A stretch of 64,000 nt of DNA, taken from assembly GCA_030268105.1 (NCBI GenBank), contig BSDZ01000079.1:2485501-2549500 (forward strand). The letters are read 5' to 3'. Below, one piece after another: positions 61,693 through 64,000 of this stretch (position 1 is the first letter of the stretch; every line of letters begins with the position of its first letter). This DNA comes from Volvox africanus (lineage: Eukaryota > Chlorophyta > Chlorophyceae > Chlamydomonadales > Volvocaceae). Made by a program: the position numbers and the translations under genes. The notes under the pieces are model-generated. The model was not told the origin of the DNA, made no database searches, and worked only from the letters and a program-made list of their open reading frames with translations.

Positions 61693-64000
61693 AAAGCATC
61701 CAGCCAAAAATGGTAAAATCGCCCCCTCCTTACAGTTGGTATGAAAGGGATTTGGCTTTATACGAGGCAACGGGGAAATTGAGTGAAAGAATGGTCAGCT
61801 GGGGCGGAATGGGGTTCGGGATTGGTGCTAAATTTTCCTTAAAGTGCGAAATTCCTGATATAGTTTATAAACCATTAATCTATTACTAAACCTTGTTTCT
61901 TGCAAGTTATTAGTTTGTTTTTAACAGGAATTATACTAAGAATTCTAATAACTAGCTAAAATTATACTATAGCAGAATAACTTTGTCTAAAAATGAGGTA
62001 TTGATAAAGACCGGATGCGAATTGATAGCAAGATATACCGCTTTGTTAATTACTGTATGATTATCCCTTGCTTTAACGTGTATGCAATCCAAATATAATA
62101 TTGGATATACATCAGGTTAGATAAGGCACGATGCATGGGGCGGAACGAGGCATGGCCCCGTCCCGGCAGGGTGATGGGATGTGATTGTAGAAGGGAGGGC
62201 TTGAACTGTGTTAACAACTGAGAGTGAGAGTTTTCAACCTTTCATCGAGAACGTTGTATACGCCGAGTTCACATCCAATAGTTTCTTTCTATTCCTTTCC
62301 TCGCTGCTTGCATGGTAAGTTTTGGCCTACCGCTTTCTATTAAGCACTTAGCAGTTACATGGCTGGGTAGCCTGGGCCCGCCATCATTTCGGGACAGCGA
62401 AGCTCATCTGACTGGGCTAGTCCCGCGCGCGCTTGGGTTATGTAAGCCCCCCATTCATTATATTTAACCTGGACCCACCAGAATGCACCATCATGATTTC
62501 CTCGCCCATATGTTCTTTGTAGTCACACCCGTTTGTTGCCCCCTTGTCGCGTCAGATCCGGCTCCTTGAGCGGTACAAGCTGTCTTACGAGATTGTTGGG
62601 TCTGGCGCAGAGGCACGGTTGCGCATTCTGCCGCACGTTAGTTCGGTTGCTCACTGAACATCGGGCGCAGTACGTCGTGCTCCATTCCTGCGCCTACTCC
62701 CTTCTGGGGTCGTCAAGGTGAACGCCTCATAGCCAGTGGCGCAGGTCGTAGCGCACTAGATCGCCGTGCGCGTATAGGGCATGGGTTCACAGAGGCGCGG
62801 CGGTTTCAACTCCCCCCGCCTTCGCCCACTCTGATGCCTGCATGTCCGGTGTGGCATTGCAGTGAAGTGTACACGTAGGTATCCGTATCCGCATCTTTTT
62901 CACTCGGACCGACCTGTCGGTGGAGTCTCGACACAGAAGTGTGGCGTGCACGTTTGTGGGTGATATGGGTGCTTCAGGAATACAATTTTCACAGTACTGC
63001 TACGTATCCCTGGGCTATTAGGGGGACTGAATATGGTTAGGTATAGGGGGAGTGGTCCGTGCGAGGACTGCTTCCTAGCCGTCCTCCTGCCTCCTCACAG
63101 CTTGGTGAGGAGCGACGGCGGAGGAACACGACTTCCATAAGTCGCGGATGGTGATGAATCTAAGTGCGACTTGGTGCTGATCGAGGCGACAACTTAAGTG
63201 GAGGCTGCATTTGTGCTAATGCAAAACTAATCGGTTTGGGTATATCTGAAAGTGTACAGAATTGTGCGATATTTTGGCAATACCGTTACAACGATGTAGT
63301 GGTGCCTGCCCGCCTGATTGTTCTGTGCGTAGGGCATCAGCGGTGTCATAATATGCGGGGCATGAGGGAGTTGGTATCGTTGGGATAGGATCATGCAGCG
63401 CAGAAGGTACAGGATTCGCCCGCAGCCAGATGTCTAGCGGCAGAGCCTGTAGATGCGTTTTTCCTCGTATCGAACTGCATGAATCAAATTGCATGGTCCC
63501 AGCAGAAAGGTGGCCTCTGCGGAGGCGGGTTATGGTGGCTATGGTGCCCCAAGCCTCTTGGCCTCGCCGTGAAATGAACATGGCCCCATAAGAGGCCCCA
63601 GCCTTTGTCCTGCCTTCTCAGGCACCCCGCCGCTGGTCAGGTGCTTCAATGTATGTTGCCTAGTTTACATGGGCTGGCAGCAAACCGTCCTGTTCTCTGG
63701 GTGCCGGAAATGGTTGAGACACGCGGCCGAAGGGCCATGCGATAAGAGGGCAAGGTTAGAGGGCACTTAGGCATGGGTCGGATGCACGGTCAGAGACACG
63801 ATGTTATGAAACCAGTGCTTATATCGCAGTGCAAATGAAGTATCGCGGCTACGCGCTCAGGGAACTAGTAAACAACGAACAGAAGGGGTGATTATCTAAG
63901 GGGAGAGGTTAGCTCCCAGTTAAATTCGTAATTCATGTAGAGGCAGAGGCCAGCATGTCGAGATGCATTTGAGCGCCAAACCAAAGGAGATTCCCATGGT
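61693..64000. other. 3' flank and intergenic, no gene recognised
   Basis: The last 2.3 kb follow the Ycf45-like stop. AT-rich sequence from about 61800 to 62110 is consistent with a 3' UTR and flank. A TGTAA near 62440 is a distant candidate poly(A) signal. The frames at 62533-62721, 63164-63388 and 63216-63581 show no similarity or splicing logic. Part of an off-window gene could be present, but nothing supports it. Confidence 0.4.

Overview
The window reads as nuclear DNA of a volvocine green alga (Volvox/Chlamydomonas lineage). The evidence is intron-rich genes with GT-AG introns of about 70-700 bp, long Ser/Ala/Gly/Gln-rich coding exons, frequent (GT)n, (TA)n and CAG tracts, TGTAA poly(A) motifs, plastid-type transit peptides, and solute-binding-protein/adenylyl-cyclase receptors. 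The lineage is an inference. I derived the exon structures by hand from open frames, splice consensus, phase and family similarity; nearly every joined CDS keeps one frame to its stop.

Layout. (1) 1-2891: a head-to-tail array of three 5'-truncated copies of one L1-type LINE, each ending in a CATA-rich tail. (2) 3.2-5.0 kb (-): N-terminal and catalytic exons of a fringe-like (GT31-type) glycosyltransferase whose 3' exons are not visible. (3) 5.55-8.08 kb (+): hotdog-fold thioesterase. (4) 10.3-13.8 kb (-): a complete second fringe-like glycosyltransferase. (5) 15.3-15.7 kb (+): replication protein A subunit 3. (6) 16.7-20.7 kb (-): plastid-type glucose-6-phosphate 1-epimerase, nine exons. (7) 21.8-22.6 kb (-): intronless APS kinase. 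(8) 24.6-26.7 kb (-): leucine carboxyl methyltransferase-like SAM enzyme with a GC-AG intron. (9) 27.6-55.0 kb (+): two paralogous receptor cyclases (signal peptide, extracellular solute-binding domain, one membrane span, two class III cyclase-like domains) flanking a RhoGAP-like/FAM13-like gene. (10) 56.3-61.7 kb (+): nuclear Ycf45/SpoIIIAA-like P-loop ATPase with a probable plastid transit peptide. (11) 61.7-64 kb: no gene recognised.

Most of the genes are independent housekeeping functions: sulfate activation, hexose-phosphate anomers, replication, plastid biogenesis and lipid or acyl metabolism. The possible functional cluster is the 27 kb block of two ligand-sensing cyclase paralogues around a RhoGAP-like protein, all on the same strand. 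In the first receptor both metal-binding aspartates are replaced. In the second, one conserved Asp and one Asp-to-Glu change remain. The RhoGAP-like protein appears to lack its arginine finger. The block could therefore hold one possibly active cyclase, one pseudocyclase receptor and one catalytically dead GAP-fold protein. This is the best candidate for an undescribed signalling module, but the link between the genes is inferred from position only.
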